A stretch of DNA of 64,000 nucleotides from Mameliella sp. MMSF_3455 (GTDB lineage Bacteria; Pseudomonadota; Alphaproteobacteria; Rhodobacterales; Rhodobacteraceae). The DNA lies in assembly GCF_030733205.1 (NCBI RefSeq), contig NZ_JASHJL010000005.1:62001-126000 (forward strand), written 5' to 3'. The translations under genes were made by a program, and so were the position numbers. Under the pieces are notes generated by a model, which saw only the letters and a list, made by a program, of their open reading frames with translations, was not told where the DNA came from and made no database searches. The first letter of the stretch is position 1, and the number at the start of each line of letters is the position of its first letter. Below are positions 45,750 to 54,718 of this stretch, one piece after another.

Positions 45750-46938
45750 TGTCCTCCTCGGCCTCGGCGGGCAGGCCCAGCATCCGGCGTTTCTCGGCAC
45801 GGGTCAGGAAATCGGCCTGCGCCACGCGGTTCCATTGCGCATCGCGCTCTGTGGCCAGCGCCGGCACCTGGTCCATGTCGGGGGCCAGCACGACGTCCTC
45901 GCCGCTCCACGACGAGAGCCAGCGCCCGACACTCGCCGCCACCTTTGTTGCCAGCGGCAAAACCGTCTGCCGATAGAAGGCCCGGTGCGCCTCGGCGTAG
46001 TTGGCATAGGTCGCTTCTCCGGGGATCCCCAGCATCATCGGCGGCACACCGAAGGCCACGGCGATCTCTCGCGCCGCCGATTCCTTGGTTTTCTGGAACT
46101 CCATGTCCGAGGGCGAAAAGCCCATCGGCTTCCAGTCCAGCCCGCCTTCCAGCAGCATCGGCCGCCCGGCATTCCGCGCCCCCTGGTGGTGCATCTCCAT
46201 CTCGGACTGCAGGCGCTCGAACTGCTCCGGGCTCAGGTGTCCCTGCCCGTCCGCCCCCGTCCAGACGATCGCGCCAGAGGGCCGCGCCGCATTGTCCAGC
46301 AGCCCCTTCGACCAGCGCGAGGCCGCGTTGTGCACGTCCACGGCCTGCGCCGCCGCCTGCAGGGGCGACAATCCATAGTGATCGTCCTGCGGGTGAAAGG
46401 CCTTCACATGGCAGATCGGCGACACCGGACCCGTCACCCCAAATCGATGCTTGCGGCCGCCCACGGCGTATTCATAAGCCACCGGCCAGCCATCCGCGCC
46501 GGGCACCACGCTCATCCGGTCACTGCGCAAGACGTGCAACTCGAAGGGCAACCCGCTTTCACCCGCGACCGCCTCCACGTAACCGTCCCCCGACAGCAGC
46601 AGCTGGCCATACAATGCCTCGAACAGTTCGGCCCGCCCCTGGGCCGGGTTGGGCGCCGCCACCAGCTTGAGGATCGGGTGCTCGGCATAGCGCGTCGCAT
46701 TGTCCTGCAGAACCAGAGGCAGCGCCGCCGCCGCCTCGGCGATCAGCTTGACCGCGCGGAACCCCACCGGGTTGCCGGCAAAGGCCTGCTTGGTCAGCGA
46801 CACGGTATCGCGCGGGCTCCAGGCCACGCGGCCCCCGTTGAGATGCGCCACCAGGCGCCCGGTCGCCGAAGCCTTGACCTGTGGCGCGCCCTGCACCTCG
46901 TCGGCCTGTCCGCCCCGCCGCAGAAAATCGAATACCAT
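45739..46938 (-). CDS. GTA g3: portal protein
   Basis: 399 residues of the HK97 portal family: VAWSPRDTVSLTKQAFAGNP near residue 38, WSKGLLDNAARPSGAIVWTG near 208 and AREIAVAFGVPPMMLGIPGE near 290. It forms the dodecameric ring through which DNA is packed. AAAAGGAG precedes the ATG. The 335 bases upstream separate it from g2. Confidence 0.94.
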   Translation of the reverse strand: MVFDFLRRGGQADEVQGAPQVKASATGRLVAHLNGGRVAWSPRDTVSLTKQAFAGNPVGFRAVKLIAEAAAALPLVLQDNATRYAEHPILKLVAAPNPAQGRAELFEALYGQLLLSGDGYVEAVAGESGLPFELHVLRSDRMSVVPGADGWPVAYEYAVGGRKHRFGVTGPVSPICHVKAFHPQDDHYGLSPLQAAAQAVDVHNAASRWSKGLLDNAARPSGAIVWTGADGQGHLSPEQFERLQSEMEMHHQGARNAGRPMLLEGGLDWKPMGFSPSDMEFQKTKESAAREIAVAFGVPPMMLGIPGEATYANYAEAHRAFYRQTVLPLATKVAASVGRWLSSWSGEDVVLAPDMDQVPALATERDAQWNRVAQADFLTRAEKRRMLGLPAEAEEDTSD

Positions 46939-47273
46939 GCCAAGTCACTCCTTTTCCCAAGGCGGCGCGCCCGACGGCCCGCACCCGTCCCGTCCGCGCG
47001 AACCGCTGATCCGCGCGCTGCCGGTCTGTTCCGTCTTCTGATCTGGCCCGGAGGCTGCCCACCTCCGCGTCTCTTGAGGCAATCTAGAAAAACCGCCTTA
47101 AAGCCGCGTCACACCACCGTCCGGCCTAAGCGCAACACCGCAACATCAGCGCCGAACCCCATGTTTCTTTGGGCCGTAAATACCTCCGGAGAGCGCGAGG
47201 GGCTGGCCCCTCGCCCCACGCGCCCCCAAGGCCGCATGCCCCCGGACCGGCGCGCTTCTCTCCGCCGTTACCG
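46939..47273. other. 335-base gap inside the GTA cluster between g2 and g3
   Basis: No supported gene. It contains a dispersed repeat at 47161-47213, an AT-rich patch at about 47081-47102, and the g3 ribosome site. Neighbouring GTA genes elsewhere overlap or nearly touch, so this gap is unusual and could hold an internal promoter or processing site. Confidence 0.6.
47161..47213 (-). repeat. dispersed hairpin + GGTATTT repeat, copy C (inside the GTA cluster)
   Basis: Read on the minus strand: CGAGGGGCCAGCCCCTCG hairpin, then CGCTCTCCGGAGGTATTTAC and GGCCCAAAGAAAC. It differs from copy A only in the hairpin loop and two other bases. Confidence 0.8.
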
Positions 47274-48650
47274 TCACAACACCCGCAGCTGCGGAGCGCG
47301 CTTCACCGGACGGGCGCCCAGCATCAGCTCGCTCAGCGCCCAGACCAGCGCATCCACCCGGTCCGGGCTGCCCGACCCGTGATAGCCATTGGGTGTCATC
47401 AGGCACATCTGCGCTTCCAGCTCTGCCAGCCCGACGGAATGCTTGATCCGCCCCTGTTCATAGAGCGCCGCCACCGGCTCGGCCCGCAGCGATTTTCCCT
47501 GCGAGGCATGCACCGACTTGTAGGCGACATAGGGATCGACCTGCCGCAAGGTGGCTTCAACCATGGCGCCGCCCTGGTTGACCTCGGCCACCACCCGGTC
47601 GGCCTGCCAACGCGCCGCCACCTCGATGACGGCTGTCGCCCAGCCGACCGGCGACAGCCCCTGGACAGAGGCATCTTCCAGCACATAGGCCCGCCGCTCG
47701 CGCGGGTCTTCGCTGTCGACCAGTCCCGCCACGACGATTCCGCAGGCATCTGCCCGCGCCCCGGCGCCTGCCGGCGGATCTACGGCAACCACGACCCGGT
47801 CCATGTCGGGCAACCGCCCGGCGCGCGCACCGTCCAGCATCTCCCGTGTCCACAAGGCCCCGTCCACCTGGTCCAGCAACACGCCGTCCAGTTCCTGCAG
47901 GCCAAGCGACTGGCCCTCATAGCGTGCCCGCACCTCGTCGAGGAAGGTCTCGGCCAGATGCGCCTGATTGGCTTCGGTCCGCGCATGGGTCGATACGGTC
48001 GAAGGCAAGTCCAGCAATTCCTTCAGCACACCCACGTTGCGCGGCGTCGTCGTCACGCAGACCCTTGGCGTCTCCCCCAACCGCAGCCCGAACTGCAACA
48101 TGTCCCAGACATCCTGCGCCTTTTTCCACTTGGCGAATTCATCCGCCCAGGCGCCATCGAACTGCGGCCCGCGCAGCGCCTCCGGGTCCTGTGCCGAAAA
48201 CACCATCGCTTCGGCTCCGTTGGGCCAGACCAGCGTCCGCCTCGTCGAGATGTATTTCGGTTTCCGGTCAGGCGGTGTGCAGTTCATGATCCCGCTATCG
48301 CCGTAGATCATCACCTCGCGCGCCTGGTCATAGGTCTCGCCGATCAGCGCGATGCGCCGGCAATGCCCCTTGTCCAGCGGCTTGGCACCCTCGACCTGAG
48401 CCCTGACCCATTCCGACCCGGCGCGGGTCTTGCCCGCGCCGCGCCCGCCCAGGATCACCCAGGTGCGCCAGTCGCCCTCGGGCGGCAACTGGTGGGCATG
48501 GGCCCAGAACTCGAAAAGGTAGGGGAGCGCCATGCGCTCCCCCTCGGACATTTCATTCAGGAACCTGTCCTTCAGAACAGCAGGCCCGGAGGCTATCCAG
48601 GCGGCACCCGACCGCAAGTCGGGCTGCCTCGAGGTCGAGTCCGTAGACAT
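47274..48650 (-). CDS. GTA g2: large terminase (DNA packaging ATPase/nuclease)
   Basis: 458 residues. Walker A GGRGAGKT near residue 68 and a Walker B-like WADEFAKWK near 158 for ATP-driven packaging; the nuclease domain contains VVVAVDPPAGAG near 275 and a C-terminal DRVDALVWALSEL with acidic residues. The ATG at 48650 has AGGGAATC upstream and lies inside the end of g1. It packs about one head of random host DNA in known GTAs. Confidence 0.95.
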   Translation of the reverse strand: MSTDSTSRQPDLRSGAAWIASGPAVLKDRFLNEMSEGERMALPYLFEFWAHAHQLPPEGDWRTWVILGGRGAGKTRAGSEWVRAQVEGAKPLDKGHCRRIALIGETYDQAREVMIYGDSGIMNCTPPDRKPKYISTRRTLVWPNGAEAMVFSAQDPEALRGPQFDGAWADEFAKWKKAQDVWDMLQFGLRLGETPRVCVTTTPRNVGVLKELLDLPSTVSTHARTEANQAHLAETFLDEVRARYEGQSLGLQELDGVLLDQVDGALWTREMLDGARAGRLPDMDRVVVAVDPPAGAGARADACGIVVAGLVDSEDPRERRAYVLEDASVQGLSPVGWATAVIEVAARWQADRVVAEVNQGGAMVEATLRQVDPYVAYKSVHASQGKSLRAEPVAALYEQGRIKHSVGLAELEAQMCLMTPNGYHGSGSPDRVDALVWALSELMLGARPVKRAPQLRVL

Positions 48651-48927
48651 CGCTGATTCCCTCTTCCTTTCGGATGATCTCTTCAAGTTCCAACTCCGTT
48701 TCCCGGGCTGCACGCAGCCAGTACCTCAATTCGCCCAGGGCGCTGCTCGCCTCGGACTTCTTCGCCACATCCCCTCTTTTCGCCCTGTCCTGCAGTTCGC
48801 CTATCTGGTCGACGAGTTCCGCAATCGTGGCCGTTGCCCGGTCACGCTGCCTGCGCAGACGCTCACACCGCTCGCTGGCGATGATGACGATGCGCGGTTC
48901 TTCTTGTTTCTGCTCTGCACTGCTCAT
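48553..48927 (-). CDS. GTA g1: small-terminase-like protein
   Basis: 124 residues, mostly helical with a coiled coil (RATATIAELVDQIGELQDRA, then RETELELEEIIRKEEG). The ATG at 48927 has AAAGG upstream; a GTG 9 bases earlier is less likely. Overlaps g2 by 98 bases. In R. capsulatus g1 acts as a small terminase that does not select specific DNA. Confidence 0.85.
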   Translation of the reverse strand: MSSAEQKQEEPRIVIIASERCERLRRQRDRATATIAELVDQIGELQDRAKRGDVAKKSEASSALGELRYWLRAARETELELEEIIRKEEGISDVYGLDLEAARLAVGCRLDSLRACCSEGQVPE

Positions 48928-48978
48928 GCTCGACACCTTTTTTGCCTGTAGGTTGCCCCTCCTGGGTGGCAGGGCACG

Positions 48979-49011
48979 AAAAACGGCCCCAAGGGGTTCC
49001 CCCGGGGGCCG
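48979..49011 (-). terminator. intrinsic terminator/attenuator candidate in the GTA leader
   Basis: On the minus strand CGGCCCC (49011-49005) pairs with GGGGCCG (48990-48984), with an inner GGGG/CCCC, and is followed at once by TTTTT (48983-48979). It lies 52 bases before the g1 ATG and after the promoter candidate at 49041-49069. No minus-strand gene lies upstream, so it must act on GTA leader RNA. Confidence 0.55.
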
Positions 49012-49040
49012 CCTGCCGTACCTCGTCCAGCATGTCTGAA

Positions 49041-49069
49041 ACCATACGTTCGACCGCGCGCTGGGTCAA
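49041..49069 (-). promoter_or_regulatory. sigma70-like promoter candidate of the GTA cluster
   Basis: TTGACC (49069-49064) and TATGGT (49046-49041) with a 17-base spacer. Transcription would begin near 49034, giving a leader of about 107 bases that includes the hairpin at 48984-49011. Confidence 0.45.
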
Positions 49070-49110
49070 TCGGGGGCGCGGACGCAAGCATCTGATTTCA
49101 TTTACATTTA

Positions 49111-49126
49111 TGAACCCATGATTAAC
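49111..49126. promoter_or_regulatory. CtrA-like site TGAA-N7-TTAAC
   Basis: TGAA CCCATGA TTAAC differs from the CtrA consensus TTAA-N7-TTAAC by one base. It sits 42 bases upstream of the GTA -35 candidate and 66 before the aminotransferase ATG. CtrA is an established regulator of GTA in Rhodobacteraceae, though direct binding here is inference. Confidence 0.4.
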
Positions 49127-49192
49127 GCGTGGAGAAGCGACTTGCCGCGCCATGACAGCTCTGGCAAGACATTTCCAAGAAAGGACAACACC

Positions 49193-50383
49193 ATGGCCCA
49201 GCTCTCTTCCCGTATCACCACGCTCAACGAAGGCGGCTCCGACGGGTGGGAGGTGTTCTACCGTGCCCGCGCGCTCGTCGCCGCGGGCGAGCCCGTGACC
49301 GAACTGACGATCGGCGAACATGACATCGGCACCGATCCCGCGATCCTTCAGGCGATTCATGACGCCGCCCTTGGCGGTCACACGGGCTATGCGATGGTCC
49401 CCGGCGTCTCTGCCCTGCGCGAGGCCGTGGCCAGCCGCATCACCCAACGCACCGGCGTGCCAACCACGCCCGACAACGTGCTCATCACCCCCGGCGGGCA
49501 GGCGGCGCTCTTTGCGGCGCACATGGCCGTGCTGACCCCCGGCGATGCCGCGCTCTACATCGACCCCTATTACGCCACATACCCCGGCACGATCCGCGCC
49601 GCCTCGGGCCGCGCGGTGCCCGTCGCCACGCGGGCCGCCGACGCATTCCTCCCGCGCGGCGACGCCATCCAGACCGCCGCCCGCGAGACCGGCGCCAAGA
49701 GCCTGCTGGTCAACACGCCCAACAACCCCACCGGCATGGTCTATCCCCGCGACACGCTCCAAGAGATCGCGCAAGCCTGCACGGACAACGATCTCTGGCT
49801 GATCTCGGACGAGGTCTATGACACCCAGGTCTGGCAAGGCCAGCACATCAGTCCGCGCAGCCTTCCGGGCATGGTGGACCGCACGCTGATTGTCGGCTCC
49901 ATGTCGAAAAGCCACGCCATGACCGGGTCCCGCGCCGGCTGGATCGTCGGCCCGACAGAGGCCATCGACCGGTTGATCGACCTGGCCACCGCAACCACCT
50001 ACGGCGTGCCCGGCTACATCCAGGACGGCGCGCTCTTTGCACTGGAACAGGGCGCCGGGCTCGAGGAACAGATCGCAGAACCCTTCCGCCGCCGCCGCGA
50101 CCTCGCACTGACGGTGATCGAGGGGCAGTCCACGATCAAGGCCATCCCTGCGCAGGGCGCCATGTACCTCATGCTCGACATCCGCGCGACAGGTCTCTCG
50201 GGCCGCGATTTCGCCGAGGCCCTGCTGGACGATCACCGCATCGCCGTCATGCCGGGGGAAAACTTTGGCAAATCCGCCGCCGGGCATATCCGCGTGGCGC
50301 TGACCGTCGCGGACGACCGGCTAGTAGAGGCGTTGCAGACCCTCTGCGCCTTTGCCGAAACCCAGGCCCGCGCCCATGCCTGA
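49193..50383 (+). CDS. class I/II PLP aminotransferase
   Basis: 396 residues of the aspartate-aminotransferase fold. Seen: TPGGQAALFAAHMAV near residue 102, NTPNNPTGMVYP near 173, LISDEVYDTQVW near 204 (PLP-contacting Asp and Tyr), SMSKSHAMTGSRAGW near 236 with the Schiff-base Lys, and the C-terminal Arg region GHIRVALTVADDRL near 363. The ATG at 49193 follows AAAGGAC. It likely converts an amino acid to its keto acid; substrate not clear. Divergent from the GTA cluster. Confidence 0.87.
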   Translation: MAQLSSRITTLNEGGSDGWEVFYRARALVAAGEPVTELTIGEHDIGTDPAILQAIHDAALGGHTGYAMVPGVSALREAVASRITQRTGVPTTPDNVLITPGGQAALFAAHMAVLTPGDAALYIDPYYATYPGTIRAASGRAVPVATRAADAFLPRGDAIQTAARETGAKSLLVNTPNNPTGMVYPRDTLQEIAQACTDNDLWLISDEVYDTQVWQGQHISPRSLPGMVDRTLIVGSMSKSHAMTGSRAGWIVGPTEAIDRLIDLATATTYGVPGYIQDGALFALEQGAGLEEQIAEPFRRRRDLALTVIEGQSTIKAIPAQGAMYLMLDIRATGLSGRDFAEALLDDHRIAVMPGENFGKSAAGHIRVALTVADDRLVEALQTLCAFAETQARAHA

Positions 50384-50509
50384 CCCTGGCAGGAAAAGGC
50401 TCTGCTCGGGCGCTCCTGTCGTTTCGGCCAATGTCCGCAACGCCGGATCGGCCCACCCGAGGGACTTTGTCGCCGCCCTGCCCGTCGCCACAGCCAATCT
50501 GATGCCGAG

Positions 50510-50842
50510 ATGAGCGGCACGCCGATCAGTACCATCCGCAACCTGGGGCCGGCCTTCGAAAAGGCTTGCACGGCCGCGGGCATCCCCGACGCCGAAACGC
50601 TGCGCGCTCTCGGCGCGCATGAGGCCTATCGCAAGCTGCTTGTTTCCGGCGAACGTCCTCATTTCATCGGCTACTACGTCCTGCACATGGCCCTTCAGGG
50701 TCGCCCCTGGAACGACTGCAAGGGCGCGGAAAAGGACGCCCTGCGCGCCCAGTTCGACGCGCTCAAGGCACAGACCACCACCGCCCCCCGGACCGCGTTC
50801 GATCGCATCCTGGACGAGATCGGCGTGATCGAACGCCGCTGA
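50510..50842 (+). CDS. TfoX/Sxy C-terminal-domain protein
   Basis: 110 residues containing only the TfoX C-terminal helix-hairpin-helix-like domain: ISTIRNLGPAFEKACTAAGI then AETLRALGAHEAYRKLL and GRPWNDCKGAEKDALRA. The full Sxy/TfoX protein activates competence genes; this shortened form lacks the N-terminal domain, so competence control cannot be assumed. It lies near the GTA cluster, a DNA-exchange system, but no functional link is shown. Confidence 0.78.
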   Translation: MSGTPISTIRNLGPAFEKACTAAGIPDAETLRALGAHEAYRKLLVSGERPHFIGYYVLHMALQGRPWNDCKGAEKDALRAQFDALKAQTTTAPRTAFDRILDEIGVIERR

Positions 50843-50868
50843 CCTACCAGACCAGCATCAGACAAACG

Positions 50869-50902
50869 AAAAATGCCGCCCCCGGTGTCCCGGAGGCGGC
50901 AT
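50869..50902 (-). terminator. intrinsic terminator of ndk
   Basis: ATGCCGCC / GGCGGCAT stem with an inner CCGG, followed on the minus strand by TTTTTCG. It lies 24 bases after the ndk stop; it is also close to the convergent TfoX-C gene. Confidence 0.7.
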
Positions 50903-50925
50903 CAATTTCAGAACTCGACGACGGC

Positions 50926-51348
50926 TTAGCCGACCAGTTCGAGACCCGAGAAGAAGAAGGAGATCTCTTCCTTGGCGGTTTCCGGCGCGTCGGAACCGTG
51001 GACCGAGTTCTCACCCACGGATTCCGCGAACTCGGCGCGGATGGTGCCCGGTGCGGCATCGGCGGGGTTGGTCGCGCCCATGACTTCGCGGTTCTTCAGG
51101 ATCGCGCCTTCGCCTTCCAGCACCTGCACGACGACCGGCTCGGAGGCCATGAATTCGCACAGTTCATCGTAGAAGGGACGCTCGGCGTGCACCGCGTAGA
51201 ACTGGCCGGCCTGCGCCTTGGTCAGCTGGATGCGCTTCTGCGCGATGATGCGCAGGCCCGCATCTTCGAACTTGGCGTTGATCTTGCCGGTCAGGTTGCG
51301 CTTGGTGGCGTCGGGTTTGATGATCGAAAGGGTGCGTTCGGTGGCCAT
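50926..51348 (-). CDS. ndk: nucleoside-diphosphate kinase
   Basis: 140 residues. It moves a phosphate between nucleoside di- and triphosphates through phospho-His117 in [11 protein letters not shown]-terminal [19 protein letters not shown] with Lys11, and [17 protein letters not shown] near 91, complete the nucleotide site. The ATG at 51348 gives the usual length. Confidence 0.97.
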   Translation of the reverse strand: MATERTLSIIKPDATKRNLTGKINAKFEDAGLRIIAQKRIQLTKAQAGQFYAVHAERPFYDELCEFMASEPVVVQVLEGEGAILKNREVMGATNPADAAPGTIRAEFAESVGENSVHGSDAPETAKEEISFFFSGLELVG

Positions 51349-51530
51349 GTCTGTCTTCCTCGCGTTTCGGGGCCGGTTCGCCCGGCCGAATTCTGCGCTG
51401 GCGCGTAGCACGCCCCCCTCGGCTTGAAAAGCCCTGACATGGATCTGCGGCCAAGGCGGACGGCGGGCTTGCGGATCGCTCGCCACGACGGGCTCTGGCC
51501 CCTCCCCGCGGCCTCTGCTACAGCCCCGCC

Positions 51531-53381
51531 ATGCTCAGGATCGACTCCATCGCCTATTCCGTCGAGGGCCGCCCGCTCTTCGAAGACGCCTCCGCCACCA
51601 TCCCCGAGGGCCACAAGGTCGGCCTCGTCGGTCCCAACGGTGCGGGCAAGACAACGCTCTTTCGCCTGATCCGGGGCGAACTGACGCTGGACAACGGCGA
51701 AATCTCATTGCCTTCGCGCGCCCGCATCGGCGGCGTCAGCCAAGAGGTCCCGTCTTCCGAAACCTCGCTGATCGACACGGTGCTGGAGGCCGATACCGAA
51801 CGCGCCGCCCTGATGGCCGAGGCGGAAACCGCCACCGACGCGCACCGTATCGCCGAGGTCCAGACCCGGCTGGCCGACATCGACGCATGGAGCGCCGAGG
51901 CCCGCGCCTCGACCATCCTGCGCGGACTGGGCTTTGACGACGCGCAGCAGAAACAGCCCTGCTCGGCCTTTTCGGGCGGCTGGCGGATGCGCGTGGCCTT
52001 GGCGGGCGTTCTTTTCGCCCAGCCCGACCTGCTGCTCCTCGACGAACCGACCAACTATCTCGATCTCGAGGGCGCGCTGTGGCTCGAATCCTACCTCGCG
52101 CGATACCCGCACACGGTGATCGTGATTTCCCACGACCGCGGTCTGCTGAACCGCGCAGTGGGGAGCATCCTGCACCTTGAGGACCGCAAGCTGACCTACT
52201 ACGGCACGCCCTACGACGGCTTCGCCAAGCTGCGTACCGAAAAGCGCGCCCAGGCCGCGGCGATGGCGAAAAAGCAGGACCAGCGCCGCGCCCACCTGCA
52301 AAGCTTTGTCGACCGCTTCCGCGCCAAGGCCTCGAAGGCGAAACAGGCCCAGTCCCGTCTCAAGATGATCGAGCGTATGGACATGATCACCGCGCCCGAG
52401 GACGCCGCCAAGCGCGTCTTCACCTTTGCCCAACCCGATGAGCTTTCGCCCCCGATCATCAACATCGAGAGCGGCGTGACCGGCTACGACGGCAAGCCGG
52501 TGCTCAGCCGCCTGAACCTGCGCATCGACCAGGACGACCGGATCGCGCTCCTGGGCAAGAACGGCCAGGGCAAATCGACCCTGTCGAAACTCCTGTCTGA
52601 CCGACTGCCCCTGATGGACGGCCGGATGAGTCGCTCGTCCAAGCTGCGCATCGGCTATTTCGCCCAGCATCAGGTGGATGAACTGCATCTGGACGAAACG
52701 CCGATCCAGCATTTGCAACGGGAACGCCCGGGCACGCCACCTGCCAAGCTGCGCGCGCAGCTGGCCAGCTTCGGCCTGATGGCCGCACAGGCGGAAACAG
52801 AGGTCGGGCGGCTTTCGGGTGGACAAAAGGCCCGCCTGTCACTGCTGCTGGCCACGCTCGACGCGCCGCATCTGCTGATCCTCGACGAACCGACCAACCA
52901 CCTCGACATCGAAAGCCGCGAGGCGCTGGTCGAGGCGCTGACCGCCTACTCCGGCGCGGTGATCCTGGTCAGCCACGACATGCATCTCTTGTCGATGGTG
53001 GCCGACCGGCTGTGGCTGGTGGGCGATGGCACGGTCAAACCCTACGAGGACGATCTCGACGCCTATCGCGCCATGCTCTTGTCGCGCGATGCGCCGCCGA
53101 AACCGGCCAAGCCCGTCGAAAAGCCAAAGCGCCCCTCGCGCGACCAGATCCTCGACCTGCGCGCCGAGGTGCGCAAATGCGAGGACCGGGTCGGCAAGCT
53201 TGAGGAAATGCGCGAGAAGCTTGCGAAAAAGCTGGCCGATCCCGCGCTCTACGAGGACAGCCGCCTGGGTGAGCTTGAGACCTGGAACAAGAAATACGCC
53301 GAGGTCATGGATGGGCTGCACAAGGCCGAGGGGCTCTGGGAAAAGGCGGTCGAAAAGCTGGACACGGCGGAAAGCGCCTAG
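51531..53381 (+). CDS. ABC-F family ATPase (ribosome-associated type)
   Basis: 616 residues, two ATP-binding domains on one chain and no membrane segments. First Walker [10 protein letters not shown] near residue 35, signature [15 protein letters not shown] near 147, Walker [13 protein letters not shown] near 166; second Walker [10 protein letters not shown] near 344, signature [12 protein letters not shown] near 427 and [12 protein letters not shown] near 447. The interdomain linker (about 240-300) and a charged C-terminal coiled coil from about 555 are typical of Uup/YheS-type proteins that act on the ribosome. Confidence 0.93.
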   Translation: MLRIDSIAYSVEGRPLFEDASATIPEGHKVGLVGPNGAGKTTLFRLIRGELTLDNGEISLPSRARIGGVSQEVPSSETSLIDTVLEADTERAALMAEAETATDAHRIAEVQTRLADIDAWSAEARASTILRGLGFDDAQQKQPCSAFSGGWRMRVALAGVLFAQPDLLLLDEPTNYLDLEGALWLESYLARYPHTVIVISHDRGLLNRAVGSILHLEDRKLTYYGTPYDGFAKLRTEKRAQAAAMAKKQDQRRAHLQSFVDRFRAKASKAKQAQSRLKMIERMDMITAPEDAAKRVFTFAQPDELSPPIINIESGVTGYDGKPVLSRLNLRIDQDDRIALLGKNGQGKSTLSKLLSDRLPLMDGRMSRSSKLRIGYFAQHQVDELHLDETPIQHLQRERPGTPPAKLRAQLASFGLMAAQAETEVGRLSGGQKARLSLLLATLDAPHLLILDEPTNHLDIESREALVEALTAYSGAVILVSHDMHLLSMVADRLWLVGDGTVKPYEDDLDAYRAMLLSRDAPPKPAKPVEKPKRPSRDQILDLRAEVRKCEDRVGKLEEMREKLAKKLADPALYEDSRLGELETWNKKYAEVMDGLHKAEGLWEKAVEKLDTAESA

Positions 53382-53450
53382 TCCGGCATCCTGGCCCGGG
53401 CGCCGCCGCAAAGCTGGACAAGCGCCCCGCAAGCGACTAGCCCGAACCTC

Positions 53451-54071
53451 ATGGACACCGCCTTTCTCATCAGCGCCTTTGTCACGGTCTTCGTGATCAT
53501 CGACCCGATCGGGCTGACGCCGATGTTCATCGCGCTGACGCAGGGCACGGATGCGCGGCACCGGCGCGCGGTGGCCTATCGGGCCTGCATCATCGCCTTT
53601 GGCCTGCTGACGCTTTTTGCCTTCTTCGGAGAGGCAGTGCTGGGCTTCATCGGGATCTCCATGCCCGCCTTCCGCATCGCGGGCGGCATCCTGCTGTTCA
53701 TCACCGCGCTGGACATGCTGTTCGAACGCCGCACCAAGCGGCGCGAGGACAAGGCCGACGAGGAAGACTTCCCCGACCCTTCGGTCTTCCCCCTCGCCAT
53801 TCCGCTGATCGCCGGACCGGGGGCCATTGCCTCGATGATCCTGCTGGCGGGCGCGGCAGAGGATGCGCTGGCGATGGCCGGTGTGCTGGGTGTCATGGCC
53901 GCGGTTCTGCTGCTGGTGCTGCTGCTGTTCCTGACCGCCGGCGTGATCGAGCGTGCGCTTGGCCGCATCGGGATCAACGTGGTCACCCGCCTCCTGGGGA
54001 TGCTGCTGGCCGCGCTGTCCGTGCAATTCGTGCTGGACGGGTTGCGCAATTTCGGGCTCGCCCCGGTCTGA
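53451..54071 (+). CDS. MarC family integral membrane protein
   Basis: 206 residues with six hydrophobic segments: MDTAFLISAFVTVFVIIDPI, GLTPMFIALTQGTD, then further helices with AGGILLFITALDMLF and PLIAGPGAIASMILLAG near 120. The PxxxP/GPG pattern identifies MarC/YhgN. The function is not known; the link to antibiotic resistance was withdrawn. ATG at 53451. Confidence 0.9.
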   Translation: MDTAFLISAFVTVFVIIDPIGLTPMFIALTQGTDARHRRAVAYRACIIAFGLLTLFAFFGEAVLGFIGISMPAFRIAGGILLFITALDMLFERRTKRREDKADEEDFPDPSVFPLAIPLIAGPGAIASMILLAGAAEDALAMAGVLGVMAAVLLLVLLLFLTAGVIERALGRIGINVVTRLLGMLLAALSVQFVLDGLRNFGLAPV

Positions 54072-54129
54072 CCCTGTACCTCGGGCGCGGAATGCCTATC
54101 TTTTCAGATAGACCAACCGGAGGCCAGCC

Positions 54130-54711
54130 ATGACGGGCGACCAGATCGGAAATCTCATCTACCTCGTCTTGCTGGGCAGCGTGATCGCGGGCTGGTTTTT
54201 TGTGCAGAACCGGAGCACCCTGAACAAGTCGTTGCAATACTTGGCCGCCTGGGCGCTGATCTTTGTCGGCTTTGTCGCGATCTATGGCCTCTGGCAGGAC
54301 ATTCGCCAGACCGTACAGCCGCAACAGATGGTCACCGCCAGCGAGGGGCGGATCGAACTGCCCCGCGCGCCCGACGGGCATTATTACGTCAACCTCCAAG
54401 TCAACGGCGCTCCGGTGCGCTTTGTCGTCGATACCGGCGCCACCTCGATGGTGCTGACGCGCGACGCGGCCCGGCGCGCGGGTATCGACGACCAGAATCT
54501 GCATTTCCTGACCGAGGCCATGACCGCAAACGGCGTGGTCCGCACCGCGCGCGTGACACTGGACGAGGTTTCCATCGGCCCCTTCACCGACACGCGTGTG
54601 CCTGCCTATGTGAACGGCGGCGAAATGCAGAACTCGCTCTTGGGGATGAGCTATCTCGACCGGTTCGCCAGCCTGCAGATCACCGGCGGCAAGCTGGTCC
54701 TGCAGAGATAG
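54130..54711 (+). CDS. retropepsin-like membrane aspartic protease
   Basis: 193 residues. Two N-terminal transmembrane segments (about 7-24 and 38-58) precede one aspartic protease domain with VRFVVDTGATSMVLTRD near residue 98 (catalytic Asp in DTGA) and NSLLGMSYLDRF near 165. Such single-domain enzymes act as dimers; the periplasmic location is inferred from topology. Convergent with holC, 7 bases apart. Confidence 0.86.
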   Translation: MTGDQIGNLIYLVLLGSVIAGWFFVQNRSTLNKSLQYLAAWALIFVGFVAIYGLWQDIRQTVQPQQMVTASEGRIELPRAPDGHYYVNLQVNGAPVRFVVDTGATSMVLTRDAARRAGIDDQNLHFLTEAMTANGVVRTARVTLDEVSIGPFTDTRVPAYVNGGEMQNSLLGMSYLDRFASLQITGGKLVLQR

Positions 54712-54718
54712 GCAGAGA

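Noticed and set aside
34724-48927. Integrated prophage
   Set aside because: Gene content and order match GTA, there is no integrase, repressor, lysogeny module or attachment repeats, and the tape measure gene is very short.
48863-50287. Long minus-strand open frame of about 474 codons antisense to the aminotransferase
   Set aside because: It mirrors the aminotransferase codons, has no recognisable domains and arises from high GC content; only its last part lies in the GTA leader.
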